DNA from: an uncultured Bacteroidia bacterium
Lineage (GTDB): Bacteria > Bacteroidota > Bacteroidia > Bacteroidales > UBA932
Length of the DNA: 64,000 nt
Direction of reading: 5' to 3'
NCBI GenBank assembly: GCA_902792815.1
Contig: CADBAY010000013.1
Span: 1 to 64,000 of the forward strand
Shown: positions 33,064 through 41,853 of the stretch, piece by piece
Layout: every line of letters starts with the position of its first letter
Position numbering within the stretch: the stretch's first letter is position 1
The notes under the pieces: generated by a model
The model's database searches: none
What the model was told of the DNA's origin: nothing
Seen by the model: only the letters and a program-made list of their open reading frames with translations
Made by a program: the position numbers and the translations under genes

Positions 33064-34065
33064 TTAGATGGTGATTCCTTCGGTAACGGGAACGACAGTC
33101 CAGTTCTTTACGCTGATTTCAAAGGTTGCGTCAGACAGGGAAATGGGCTGGTCGGGGTTGTTGGAGCCCTTTCTGGTGATGGTCAGGTTCTCAATCTCAT
33201 AGGACTTGCCGGGTTCGAGAACCGGCATCGTGATGGGATAGTAGAAGGTCTCGCTGCCAAGGAGCACCTCGATGACCATTCTGGTATGACGGGCGCTCCA
33301 AGTAGTGGCCTGGGAGTCAGCGACAGTCGGGTTGGGATAGCAGTAGTGGCGGCATTCTGTCTCGAAGGCGGAGGTGTTCAACTCGTGGTTGGCACCGCTG
33401 GTGGAGAGATGATCGGTCAGGCCGGTGACGGCTTCGTATGCACGCTGGGCATACCAGGTGGTAGGAGCATTGGTCAGTTCCAGATTGATGTCGCCGGGGG
33501 CGTTGATGAGGAACATCTTCACCAGCTTGCAGCTCATGGATGCATAGGCAGGGTTGGAGAAGGCAGCGGTGACTTTCTTGACCACCACGCGAGAAGCGAT
33601 GCGCTTGACCTCAATCTCGATGGGGTCTTCGCTGGGGACAGTGCCGGTGTTGGAGCCCACCATCACGAAGTTGCTGGCATTGTTAAGCAGGGTGCTGCTG
33701 ACAGCCTTGAGCTGGGTGAGAGTGGTGACATTGCTGATGTCTGGTGCGTTTACGACGGCCCAGACAGTCTTGTCGCCGGCCTTGACGGTCATCGTTGTGG
33801 AAGTGGCGCTGCCAATCTTCTTGTAGGCATCCAGCACCTCGCCGTCAAAGACGAAGAATTGGACGTTCGAGACTTCGCTGTGGTCATCATCGAAATCGGC
33901 GTCGGCAGACTTGGTTGCCGGAGCGTTACCAACGATGGAGAGAGTCAGGTCGGCCAGCTGGACCGCCTCGGAGGGAGTATCCACTTTAGCAGTGGTGAGT
34001 TCTTTGTTGCACGCGACGGTGCAGAGGGTGGCGGCAACGGCCGCGAGAAATGCAATTTTACGCAT
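33064..34065 (-). CDS. Probable major fimbrillin (FimA/Mfa1-like)
   Basis: A 333-residue lipoprotein precursor: MRKIAFLAAVAATLCTVAC gives signal and lipobox. It has the fimbrillin pattern: LTLSIVGNAPATKSADADF, then SNVQFFVFDGEVLDAYKKIG and a central IEIEVKRIASRVVVKKVTAAF. The latter usually precedes the protease-cleaved A1 strand region. The C-terminus (FEISVKNWTVVPVTEGITI) is a candidate donor strand. It is shorter than the three downstream paralogues and is the first pilin gene, with a partial terminator behind it, so it is probably the shaft subunit. Confidence 0.8.
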   Translation of the reverse strand: MRKIAFLAAVAATLCTVACNKELTTAKVDTPSEAVQLADLTLSIVGNAPATKSADADFDDDHSEVSNVQFFVFDGEVLDAYKKIGSATSTTMTVKAGDKTVWAVVNAPDISNVTTLTQLKAVSSTLLNNASNFVMVGSNTGTVPSEDPIEIEVKRIASRVVVKKVTAAFSNPAYASMSCKLVKMFLINAPGDINLELTNAPTTWYAQRAYEAVTGLTDHLSTSGANHELNTSAFETECRHYCYPNPTVADSQATTWSARHTRMVIEVLLGSETFYYPITMPVLEPGKSYEIENLTITRKGSNNPDQPISLSDATFEISVKNWTVVPVTEGITI

Positions 34066-34095
34066 AACTTTGTTTTTGGTTTAAAGGGTTTGTAA

Positions 34096-36216
34096 TTAAT
34101 TGTTTGTAAGGTTGTACCTTTTGATCAATTCAGAGATTTCAGGGTCCAGGTTGCCCCTATGCCAATAGGCAGGAGTCTGCCTGCAGGCTTTCAGATAGTG
34201 TTCAACGGCATCTTTGTCGCGTCCCTGGCGGCTATAGATGACAGCCAGCAGATAGTTGACCTGGTCCGTCTCCGGCAGCGCTTCCAGAATCTGGAGTGCC
34301 GATGCGTTATAGTCCATTGCCGTAAAAGCTACGGCGGCGTTGTAGTCCTGATAGGGACGGAGCAGCGGGATGGCTGTCTCATAGTCCCGGTCGCGAATTG
34401 CCTGCACGCCAGCCATGTACTCTTCATCGAGGACGGTGGTCTGGATGGTGTCTTTCACCATTCCTTTCCGGTGCAGATGGAAATCGAACTTGACAGTGCG
34501 AAGCCTCGGGTAGAGAACCTCCCGCAGGTGCGGATAGAAATCCTGCCAGGAGAGCGATTCTTCCCGCAAGTCGGGATTCTCAATCTCGCGTATGTCTTTG
34601 TAAATCAGTTTCTCGTTATCCGTTAGGACCTCGCTCTGCTCAACCAGCACGTCCAGCATCCTCCAGTTCTCCGGATTATTCCGGGAGATGAACTTGATGT
34701 CGGCTGTCTGGTATCCGGGGATATCTTCCTCGCGGACACCGTCGAAGTAAATATGCTCCATGTTTTCCTCCCGGAGCGAATCGCAGTAGGACTTGATATA
34801 TTCGCTAAAATACTGGCTAACTGACTCTGAACGCCTCTGGGAGAGTTTGGTATTGAAGGCTACGCTCCCTTCCGGGGAGCAGCTGGCCGTTACCACGATG
34901 CTGTCCAAATCGAACTCAAGGTTCTCAATCAGGTTGCCCAGATTGCCCTTGATACGGCCCATTTCTTCTCGATTATGACTCAGATCTTCGATAATCTCGG
35001 CCGAACCTTGCTCAAAGTCGATATAGCAGGCGGTATTTGCCTGGACCCTGCGGCTGATAATCTTCTTCTTATAGCGCGGGGTGCTGTCCACAAAGGCAGA
35101 GAGGCTACTGATGTAGTAAGTAAGCGGTTCCGTTTCAGGGATTTCATACAGACGCTTGTCCTGCTCGAAGATGTCGCCGGTCAGCACCACATCCACCTTG
35201 CGGAGCTTCGGCCGGGTGTGGATGGTCTGGATGTAATTGTAGATGAAATCGCCGTTGGCTGCCACAATCACGGTATCCAGCCTCACGCCCTCGTTAACGA
35301 TGGGCACGCGAACGTACCTATTGTACATTTCGTCTCTTCGTGCCGCCCGACGGGCATTGAGGCGTTTGGATATCGTGTTGGTGTAGTGTTCGATGGCATC
35401 ACGGCCGGTCACGCCGAATTGGGACGCATAGCTGGAAGCAATCTGCATGTCCAGAATCCGGTTGAATGCTTCATCGGCAACCTCCGTGGAATCGGCCTTG
35501 AACGCATACAGTTCAGGGATATTTCGCTGAATAAACAGCTCCAGCATGTGCAGATTGATAAAGCGGGTGGAGTCCGTAATGATAGAGGCCAGGAACTTCT
35601 CGTACTGCTGATAGCCGCGCAGCTGCGCCTTTCGGTACTTGGCCCCGGTAATTACAATCTGGTCCAGTTTTAAAGTATCTTCCAGGATGTGCATCCGGGG
35701 GTAGAACCTGAGCTGCCAGGCATCGTCCTGCATTTCCTTGGGAACTCGAATCTGGAACTCGATGTCCACCTTTCCGTGACGCTCGGCCACATTGCGGAAG
35801 CGGGCTTCCACGACGGCAGCCTTGATGACATCCGTTGCCACCATTGCGCCGTTTTCGTCCTTGACGGCCTTCATCAGAATCATCTCCCGGCCATCATCGT
35901 CATGGACGACAATCGTATCCGGCCGAGCCAGTTCGTAAACTTCTGTAGTCGGAAGTCGCTTATCCTGAACCAGGCCGATTTCAGCGGCCAGATGCTGACG
36001 CTGAACGGTCTCCAATTTGGATGGCGTCGAGCAGCTTTGGGCGCAGAGCAGCAAAATGACAAGGACGAGAAGGATGGGGCACATCACCATCGAAAAGGCG
36101 GCCCACGCGCTTATGGTGAACACTTTCCGGTCGTGGGCGCTCATGTTTTCCCAATCATCGGGGCGCTGGCAATTCTTCTTGTACCAGGCCTTTATCTTCT
36201 TGAATAGTTGTTTCAT
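34096..36216 (-). CDS. Large OmpA-like/TPR envelope protein of fimbrial locus
   Basis: A 706-residue protein. A cytoplasmic, basic N-terminus is followed by one membrane segment (about residues 35-60, VMCPILLVLVILLLCAQ) and a long periplasmic part. An OmpA-C-like region at about 415-520 contains ACYIDFEQGSAEI, VVTASCSPEGSVAFNTKLSQRRSESV and similar features; the C-terminal 110 residues look TPR-like (YETAIPLLRPYQDYNAAVAFTAMDYNASALQIL). It may tie pilus assembly to peptidoglycan. Its start overlaps the previous stop (ATGA). Confidence 0.72.
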   Translation of the reverse strand: MKQLFKKIKAWYKKNCQRPDDWENMSAHDRKVFTISAWAAFSMVMCPILLVLVILLLCAQSCSTPSKLETVQRQHLAAEIGLVQDKRLPTTEVYELARPDTIVVHDDDGREMILMKAVKDENGAMVATDVIKAAVVEARFRNVAERHGKVDIEFQIRVPKEMQDDAWQLRFYPRMHILEDTLKLDQIVITGAKYRKAQLRGYQQYEKFLASIITDSTRFINLHMLELFIQRNIPELYAFKADSTEVADEAFNRILDMQIASSYASQFGVTGRDAIEHYTNTISKRLNARRAARRDEMYNRYVRVPIVNEGVRLDTVIVAANGDFIYNYIQTIHTRPKLRKVDVVLTGDIFEQDKRLYEIPETEPLTYYISSLSAFVDSTPRYKKKIISRRVQANTACYIDFEQGSAEIIEDLSHNREEMGRIKGNLGNLIENLEFDLDSIVVTASCSPEGSVAFNTKLSQRRSESVSQYFSEYIKSYCDSLREENMEHIYFDGVREEDIPGYQTADIKFISRNNPENWRMLDVLVEQSEVLTDNEKLIYKDIREIENPDLREESLSWQDFYPHLREVLYPRLRTVKFDFHLHRKGMVKDTIQTTVLDEEYMAGVQAIRDRDYETAIPLLRPYQDYNAAVAFTAMDYNASALQILEALPETDQVNYLLAVIYSRQGRDKDAVEHYLKACRQTPAYWHRGNLDPEISELIKRYNLTNN

Positions 36217-36653
36217 CTTCGTATTCCCAGATTAACTTTCTTGTCAAGGTCCCAGAGCATGGAATCCTCCCTTCGGGGATTGTTTTTGTCCTGTGCGGCT
36301 TTCACGATCTTTTCGAATTCGGCGGCAATCTTGTCTACGGAATCCAGCCCCATCAGCCTCGGGTCTTTGAAGAGTTTCCGGTGGCCACGGCTGTCGAAGA
36401 TGCCGTACTCGGGATGGTTCCGGCTGCCATATTCGCAGGCTTTATAGGCGAAGTGATGAAAGCCTTTGTAGGTGCCCAGGAACTTGAGCTCCTGGACTAC
36501 ATCGAACCGGTGCAGTGGGGTCTGGATGGTTTTTTCGTAATCGTCTTTGACAGTCACCGAGCCATCGTCATATCTGATGAACCAGATGCCTTTGCAGGGG
36601 TGTTCCACCTTCCACACATCGGGGTCCTTGAGGTATTTCTCCGGATCCATCAT
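36213..36653 (-). CDS. Hypothetical 146-aa protein in fimbrial operon
   Basis: A 146-residue soluble protein without signal peptide. It contains KGIWFIRYDDGSVTVKDDYEK and HHFAYKACEYGSRNHPEYG, and ends in basic helices. I do not recognise it. It overlaps both neighbours by 4 bases, so it is made together with the envelope protein and the Ig-like lipoprotein. Confidence 0.6.
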   Translation of the reverse strand: MMDPEKYLKDPDVWKVEHPCKGIWFIRYDDGSVTVKDDYEKTIQTPLHRFDVVQELKFLGTYKGFHHFAYKACEYGSRNHPEYGIFDSRGHRKLFKDPRLMGLDSVDKIAAEFEKIVKAAQDKNNPRREDSMLWDLDKKVNLGIRR

Positions 36654-37837
36654 AGGGGTATCACCACTTCAGTTGCGTTGCCCCATCCATCTACGGTGAC
36701 GTTGTCAAGGTCAATTTCTACGGCCTCGTCATCTTCCACCTCCTCGTTCTCTTCCAGACCATTCTGGACGAAGCTTGCACGGATGGTGAAATCCCGGTCT
36801 TCCGGTTGTTTCGCTACGACATCCTCCACGATGATATAGGGATTGTCAAACTCGAAAGTGAACTTGACGGCCAGCGAGTGAGCTTCATAGTATTTCCCGT
36901 TATAGGGCGGGTAATCAACGAATTCTTCAATGACGTACTGCTCATCCACGAGCTCCGGATAGTCGGCCCCTTCATAGACTTCGATATAGTCCTTCAGGCA
37001 GTTCATCATCAGGCTCTTGCGCATATTCGGATAGCTCTCCGGCCATCCGTAGAAATACCCGTCCACATCAAGCATACAGCCAGAGCGGGTGTTGCAGCAG
37101 TCAGTCACCTTCAGCCCGAGCATCAGGGTCGAGAAGTCCAGCTGCGTTTCGAAGGCGGCATAGCCATAGACATATACCTCGTAGGTCTTCTCACGTTTGT
37201 CGCCGAACTGGTCGGTCATCGTCACAGTGACTTTGGTGTTGCCCGGCGCCAGCGCTTTGAGGGTCCAGACGGATGGAGATAACTCCTCGATGGAAACGGT
37301 CTCCGGATCGGTGTGGGTAATCCTGAACTTCACATTGGCGTTGTCGCTCAGCGTGGCAATCTGGAACTCCTGTCCGGCGTCACAGACCATTACCTTGGGA
37401 AACGCTTTGCCATTGGTGGGGTCATTGCTGCGCCGTAGCCTGATGGCCATCTTCGGCTGATAGTTGCCGGTAATGTTGAAGGTCAGTTCATCGGTGGCCG
37501 TGATGCCGTTCTGGTCGGTGACTGTCGCCGTCAGTTTCACGCGTCCGGCTTTTCGTGCCATGACTCGGAATAGATCGGGCCGCTCACCTTGCTCAATCTC
37601 TACCATGCCTTCGATGTTCTGTTCCAGACGGATATCGGTAATGAGGGCGTTGTCGGGCGAGAATTCCACGGTGAAGAAGCGGCTCTCTCCGGCATTCCAT
37701 GTGGAGTTGTCATTATTGACTTTAAGGGTGGCGCTTTTGAGCTCCCGGGTGTCCTGTACGACCAGCGGTTTGGGGTCGCAAGAAGCCAGGGCTAGCGCCG
37801 CCACGGCTGCCGCCGTAGCTATAATCAACTGTCTCAT
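36650..37837 (-). CDS. Bacterial Ig-like surface lipoprotein
   Basis: A 395-residue lipoprotein precursor (lipobox LALASC). At least two BIG-type immunoglobulin-like domains follow, at about 28-125 (ends VTDQNGITATDELTFNITG) and 130-225 (ends VTMTDQFGDKREKTYEVYVYG). The C-terminal region is acidic (ENEEVEDDEAVEIDLDN). It lies 13 bases after the DUF3575 gene. Position suggests an exported assembly or adhesive factor of the pilus system. Confidence 0.7.
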   Translation of the reverse strand: MRQLIIATAAAVAALALASCDPKPLVVQDTRELKSATLKVNNDNSTWNAGESRFFTVEFSPDNALITDIRLEQNIEGMVEIEQGERPDLFRVMARKAGRVKLTATVTDQNGITATDELTFNITGNYQPKMAIRLRRSNDPTNGKAFPKVMVCDAGQEFQIATLSDNANVKFRITHTDPETVSIEELSPSVWTLKALAPGNTKVTVTMTDQFGDKREKTYEVYVYGYAAFETQLDFSTLMLGLKVTDCCNTRSGCMLDVDGYFYGWPESYPNMRKSLMMNCLKDYIEVYEGADYPELVDEQYVIEEFVDYPPYNGKYYEAHSLAVKFTFEFDNPYIIVEDVVAKQPEDRDFTIRASFVQNGLEENEEVEDDEAVEIDLDNVTVDGWGNATEVVIPL

Positions 37838-37850
37838 ATGTATTTACGTT

Positions 37851-38450
37851 TTAGAAGATGTAAACGAGTGAAATGATTACTTCATTGGGCAGGAAGAACC
37901 ATTTATTCCCTTCAGCAATGAGTTTTCCGTTCTCCGGATACTCGAATTGCCGGAACTTGGTCCAGCCGCCCCAGACACCCAGACCGAAGTCCAGGTTGAA
38001 ATGCTCTTTCAGCATCAGGGAATAGCCGCCAGAAAGGGCAGCTCCAAAGGCGTCGCCTTCCTCTGTCTTGAGTCTCGAGGCGATGGGGAATCCAAATCCG
38101 CCCCGGTTGTACTCCTGGTACTGGGCCTTGCATCCGACCCACCATCCGGAATACACATTCCACGGCCACCAGCGTGCGCCGATGGCATAGGACTGTTTCC
38201 GGTCTTGCTTCTGGTCAGGATCGGGTTCACTGAACAGGCCGTTCCAGGTGTCGTGCTTTGCGAAAGTCCAGGGGTTCACTTTCGCCCCTGCGTGTATGCT
38301 CCAGTGCTGGGCGACGGCGACGGAACCTTCGATGCCGATGGTCCCAAGTTCGATGGCGTCGCCGAGGTTCAGGGCCACCGTCCAGGTCTGGGCTTTGGCT
38401 GCTGTAGCGCTGAACAGCATGATGGATAATAGAATGACTAACTTTTTCAT
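37851..38450 (-). CDS. DUF3575-type outer-membrane protein
   Basis: A 199-residue precursor: MKKLVILLSIMLFSATAAKAQ is a signal peptide, followed by alternating amphipathic strands (TWTVALNLGDAIELGTIGIEG, HWSIHAGAKVNPW, IGARWWPWNVYSGWWVG) typical of an 8-strand barrel of DUF3575, often found beside Mfa-type pilin genes. The ATG at 38450 is chosen because it gives a clean signal peptide. It is the first gene behind the folded region 38472-38560. Confidence 0.78.
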   Translation of the reverse strand: MKKLVILLSIMLFSATAAKAQTWTVALNLGDAIELGTIGIEGSVAVAQHWSIHAGAKVNPWTFAKHDTWNGLFSEPDPDQKQDRKQSYAIGARWWPWNVYSGWWVGCKAQYQEYNRGGFGFPIASRLKTEEGDAFGAALSGGYSLMLKEHFNLDFGLGVWGGWTKFRQFEYPENGKLIAEGNKWFFLPNEVIISLVYIF

Positions 38451-38471
38451 TTTTAGCAGATTAATCGTTAT

Positions 38472-38560
38472 CAAAAAGGAGAGCCCGCCCTGGCAAGGCT
38501 GTCATCTGTCAGCCTCGTCCCTTCGCACAGACAGCCTGTGTTTCGGGCGGGCTTGCTCCT
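38472..38560 (-). promoter_or_regulatory. Three-way-junction terminator/attenuator before fimbrial genes
   Basis: The outer stem pairs AGGAGNNCCCGCCC with GGGCGGG...CTCCT (38477-38490 with 38545-38560). Inside are two hairpins: AGGCTG/CAGCCT (38496-38515) and CACAG/CTGTG (38526-38540). On the minus strand T5 follows at once. It overlaps the last codons of the Dam-like gene and ends about 22 bases before the DUF3575 start. No TAnnTTTG box is seen between them, so readthrough may control the fimbrial operon. Confidence 0.6.
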
Positions 38561-39632
38561 AGAGTTTTTCTGTATCGTAATTGGTAATCACGGCAAGTTC
38601 CTGATGGGGACCGACGAAGGTCACAAAGTAGTTTCCGGAGAATTCGGCGACAGGTCTGACGATATCCGCTTGCTTGACTAGCAGCATCCATTTAGCCTTG
38701 CTGCGTTTGAGCTGAAGGAGAAGGTCTATAAGGTCCTGTTCGGAGAATATCTTGTTGCCAACCTTCTTGCACATCGCACCAAGCGGTGGGTCAACCATTA
38801 TGAAGTCTCCTGCCTGCGGATGGCGTCTTCTGAAGAAGTCGCGGAAGTCCAGGCAGTGCAGTTCCGATTTCTCCATCCTTTCACAGAAGGCGGTCGAGTT
38901 GAACTGGGTTATTTTGGAGTCAAGGGATTTCATGTTGTGACCGACTCCGGCATAAACAGGTCTGAATTCTCCCTGCCGGTCATATACGAACTGACCGTTT
39001 GTGGAGAAGTACAATAGGAACAGGAGAATAGCCCTCTTGAGGCTCGGGTGCATGTCCTTCTTGCAGTTGTACAACTCAGTGTAATACGAATAAAGGGACA
39101 TCTTTAATGATGTGAGAATGTACTCTTCGAGCTGTTCCTCAGTTTTGAAGATTCGGTCTTTGGACTGGGACTTCATCTGCGTAAAGTGGAAACGTTTCTC
39201 CATCTCAAAGGCATCGGGCCCGGTATAGTGCTGTGGGAATACTTCCTGATATGAGATGGTCCGTAATACGGGATTCACCGCTTCGATATAATCCAGATAA
39301 TAGAAGTCTTTGCCTTCCGGGAACTGTTTGTAGATAGCCATTAGGGGCTCCTTCTTCTCGCGGAACACCGATGCGAGGTTCCTCCATGATGTACTGATGT
39401 CGCGCACATGCGAGAGAAAGAACCGTGTAGGGCGCGCGGCCTCACGGTACAGTTCCATTAGCTCTGAGCAGTCATCGTTGACAATGAACTTATCGCAGTC
39501 GTGCGCGCTCAGAAAGAGGCTGCCGCCGCCGACAAAGGGTTCATAATAGCGGGCGAAATCGCCGGGGATCAGCGGAAGTATCCCGTCGAGGAACTTCACC
39601 TTGCTTCCAATCCATTTGGTTAATGCTTCCAT
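38559..39632 (-). CDS. Dam-like (D12 class) adenine methyltransferase, altered motif
   Basis: A 357-residue methyltransferase of the D12/Dam class. It starts MEALTKWIGSKVKFLD with motif X, has the SAM-binding motif YYEPFVGGGSLFL at about 30-42 and FIVNDDCSELMELYR, and the catalytic motif IV reads MVDPPLGAM at about 285-293. The normal motif is DPPY; the aromatic residue that stacks with the flipped base is replaced by Leu, so activity may be lost or changed. No matching restriction gene is adjacent. Start at 39632 (12 bases after traO) rather than an upstream ATG, because the motif-X region begins there. Confidence 0.82.
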   Translation of the reverse strand: MEALTKWIGSKVKFLDGILPLIPGDFARYYEPFVGGGSLFLSAHDCDKFIVNDDCSELMELYREAARPTRFFLSHVRDISTSWRNLASVFREKKEPLMAIYKQFPEGKDFYYLDYIEAVNPVLRTISYQEVFPQHYTGPDAFEMEKRFHFTQMKSQSKDRIFKTEEQLEEYILTSLKMSLYSYYTELYNCKKDMHPSLKRAILLFLLYFSTNGQFVYDRQGEFRPVYAGVGHNMKSLDSKITQFNSTAFCERMEKSELHCLDFRDFFRRRHPQAGDFIMVDPPLGAMCKKVGNKIFSEQDLIDLLLQLKRSKAKWMLLVKQADIVRPVAEFSGNYFVTFVGPHQELAVITNYDTEKL

Positions 39633-39643
39633 GATATCGTTAG

Positions 39644-40201
39644 TTATAGATTTAGTTTCAAGCCGATGCCCACATTTCCGCTTATTGTGCGGATTCCGGA
39701 GCCGAAGGTTATGGGAGATGACGCCTGCAGAAGAATGGCGAATTTCCTGGCTACGAACCATTCAAGCACTCCCTGCGCGTACACGCCATATATGAAAGCG
39801 GTTGGCTTCTGGGAGAGGGCGATGTGTTCGGGGAGTGTGGAGAATGGATCCAACAGCTCCACTCCCGCTAATGCGCCTCCTCCGACATAAAGACTGAGAC
39901 TACGGCTACGCGTACCGGCGAGGCGGAAAAGGTATCCACCCTCGGCCAGAACATGCAGGTAGTCCAGCGTGTCGCCAGAGGAGAGGTTTGCTTTATAGAG
40001 ATTCCCGGTCGCGCCGGTTTGCCAGTATCCGGACAGGGTGTATTGTTCATAGAAAGCTTCAGCGCCCACGGACAGGCCGTTATAGAGCGAAGATACTCGG
40101 AGCGAAGGTTGGCCAGACTGCGTCCGCTGCGCTGAAGCCGTTGATAAGAAAAGCAGCGAAGTAAGGATTGTCAATCCGATATGTGCGATTTTTACTTTCA
40201 T
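39644..40201 (-). CDS. traO: Conjugation protein TraO-like outer-membrane barrel
   Basis: A 185-residue precursor with signal peptide (ending TASAQ) and repeated amphipathic strands; the last, GNVGIGLKLNL, resembles the TraO terminus of CTnDOT-like elements, as does VLEWFVARKFAILLQ. TraO is an outer-membrane transfer component. It is separated from traA-G by 37 kb, unlike CTnDOT, so the transfer genes are broken up by cargo here. The start at 40201 gives the signal peptide; longer in-frame forms do not. Confidence 0.68.
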   Translation of the reverse strand: MKVKIAHIGLTILTSLLFLSTASAQRTQSGQPSLRVSSLYNGLSVGAEAFYEQYTLSGYWQTGATGNLYKANLSSGDTLDYLHVLAEGGYLFRLAGTRSRSLSLYVGGGALAGVELLDPFSTLPEHIALSQKPTAFIYGVYAQGVLEWFVARKFAILLQASSPITFGSGIRTISGNVGIGLKLNL

Positions 40202-40252
40202 TTCGTATTGTTGTGCGTTCCTTTGTGTTGTAGAACTTGCCGCAAAGTAAGG

Positions 40253-41365
40253 ATGAATTTTTTGGAAATGCAAATCTTTTCATACATTTGTGGCGAGCAA
40301 CACGATACGAAAGTGCAAAATTGCGACACGAAAAATACACCTAAAGGAGCGCTATCAAGGCCTGGTCAGACAGATGAACTGTACCAGACCAACAGTGTTG
40401 CATATATAGAAGCTGATTTGAAAATCAATCATTTACGCATTCTGATGGCTATTATAAAGCATCTTCAGACAGCCATTCGTTTCAAGGTGGGGCGCACTGT
40501 GGGAAAAGGTCGCATACCCGATTCACTTCTTCCACCGGTTTCGACTAATACCCGATTCTACGATACCAGAATTTTGGAGATACCCGTTCCTGATTTCCAT
40601 ATGGGTCTAAACAATGGTGGCAGGCTCCGGTCCTGCCTGGATGAGCTGTGTACGACACGCATTGTTTTCCCGCGCATATCCCATTATTATCTGGACACTT
40701 TTCCGGGATTGATTGCCGGCTACGAGTTCCCTGCATACGCGAAGAGTGTGCGTATCTTCCTGATGAATCCAATGATAGGAAGACTGCTCCTAACAGAGGA
40801 GGGCTACAGCCATTACTCTCACGCAAAGGCGCTGACAATCAGCAATAAATATACGGTTCGCCTATACTGGCTCATCTGCTCATGGCGCAATCGAGGCGGC
40901 TTTGTCATCTCTCTGGACAATCTCAGAAAGATTCTCCAATTGGGTCCCAGTTATGATCGTTATTGCAATATCACCGGACGCGTTCTCAACCCGTCGATGA
41001 CAGAACTTCGCGTACACTTTCCCATCTGGTTCTTATATCGTCTCTATAAACGAAAAGAGGGACTAGTCCTGGCCTTCAAGATTAAGGTCAAACTGGCCGC
41101 CGAAGAGGAGAATCGCATCCGAAAGGATGCTTATGAATTCTGTTTCAGGCTATTAACCAAATCGGGTATCGGATTTCACGCCTTCACGGCCATCTTCGAC
41201 AGCGTAGAAACTGAGGATATCAAGCCCTTTGTAAATAAGCTGACCGATCTGGTCTCCTATATGGCTGAGCACGGGGAGATCCGGAACCGGGACCAATACC
41301 TGCGCTCAGCCCTCGACGCCTGGCTCTCCGACTGGTCTATCCGCTATCAGGACATCGGCGAATAG
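40253..41365 (+). CDS. rep: Replication initiator protein, Rep_3/RepB-like
   Basis: A protein of about 370 residues with the double winged-helix pattern of Rep_3 plasmid initiators: KINHLRILMAIIKHLQTAIR near the start, the SKYTVRLYWLI-like segment NKYTVRLYWLICSWRN, and YCNITGRVLNPSMTELR in the second domain. Such proteins bind iterons and open the origin. Five iterons follow 131 bases behind the stop. Several in-frame ATGs exist (40181, 40253, 40268); 40253 is an estimate. It suggests that the excised element can replicate like a plasmid. Confidence 0.8.
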   Translation: MNFLEMQIFSYICGEQHDTKVQNCDTKNTPKGALSRPGQTDELYQTNSVAYIEADLKINHLRILMAIIKHLQTAIRFKVGRTVGKGRIPDSLLPPVSTNTRFYDTRILEIPVPDFHMGLNNGGRLRSCLDELCTTRIVFPRISHYYLDTFPGLIAGYEFPAYAKSVRIFLMNPMIGRLLLTEEGYSHYSHAKALTISNKYTVRLYWLICSWRNRGGFVISLDNLRKILQLGPSYDRYCNITGRVLNPSMTELRVHFPIWFLYRLYKRKEGLVLAFKIKVKLAAEEENRIRKDAYEFCFRLLTKSGIGFHAFTAIFDSVETEDIKPFVNKLTDLVSYMAEHGEIRNRDQYLRSALDAWLSDWSIRYQDIGE

Positions 41366-41495
41366 TCCCTTTTCTTTTTCAGCCCGGGCACTTGTAGAAA
41401 CTTTGTATTCAATTATAGATTCTATTTGTAGGCCCGCCAATGAGTTCCGCAACGATTTGTCGGACAAACCCTTACGTGTCTTCTCCTGCCGCTCC

Positions 41496-41620
41496 CAACT
41501 ACAAAATGACTAACTCTTCACCCCATCCGCCTACAGATTGACTAACCCCCAACTACATTTTGACTAACTCCCGACTACAAATTGACTGGGTTTCCGGATG
41601 CCAACTACAAAATGACTAAC
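41496..41620 (+). other. oriV: Iteron array, putative replication origin
   Basis: Five direct repeats with consensus CAACTACAAAATGACTAAC: 41496-41514 (exact), 41531-41546 (CTACAGATTGACTAAC), 41550-41568 (CAACTACATTTTGACTAAC), 41574-41590 (ACTACAAATTGACTGGG) and 41602-41620 (exact). Distances between equivalent bases are 32, 22, 22 and 30, close to whole helical turns. An AT-rich stretch follows. The array follows the rep gene, as in iteron plasmids. Confidence 0.82.
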
Positions 41621-41754
41621 CGAATAATAATCACGTTTTGTATTCTCAGCAACAATTGCTAAATTTGCAGAGCCTTGTCAATGAGGGTTATATCATTCAT
41701 CCTATGGGGTAGCAATACCCCTCGAATCGACATCAACCCCTAAATAAATATATT

Positions 41755-41850
41755 ATGATTGACAAGGCAAAAAAAATCGTTGAGCTCGTTATTCTTGTTG
41801 GAACGGCCATTAAGACTGTTATCGATGCAATCGATGAAAGCAAGAAGTAG
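41755..41850 (+). CDS. 31-aa amphipathic micropeptide
   Basis: A 31-codon ORF (MIDKAKKIVELVILVGTAIK, ending DAIDESKK): charged ends around a hydrophobic core. A -7 box TAAATTTG at 41660-41667 precedes it and an intrinsic terminator (41861-41891) follows 10 bases after its stop, so it is a complete small transcription unit of about 215 bases. It faces the HEPN gene tail to tail. The peptide resembles toxin-like or membrane-active micropeptides only in general composition. Confidence 0.62.
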   Translation: MIDKAKKIVELVILVGTAIKTVIDAIDESKK

Positions 41851-41853
41851 TTC

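Noticed and set aside
32725-34095. Long plus-strand ORF (456 codons) opposite the fimbrillin genes
   Set aside because: It runs antisense through two clear lipoprotein genes, has low-complexity Gly/Val-rich composition and no motif. It is a shadow of GC-rich coding DNA.
40181-40252. N-terminal extension of the Rep protein from an ATG at 40181
   Set aside because: The extra residues overlap the traO start region and look unlike an initiator N-terminus; a later start is more likely.
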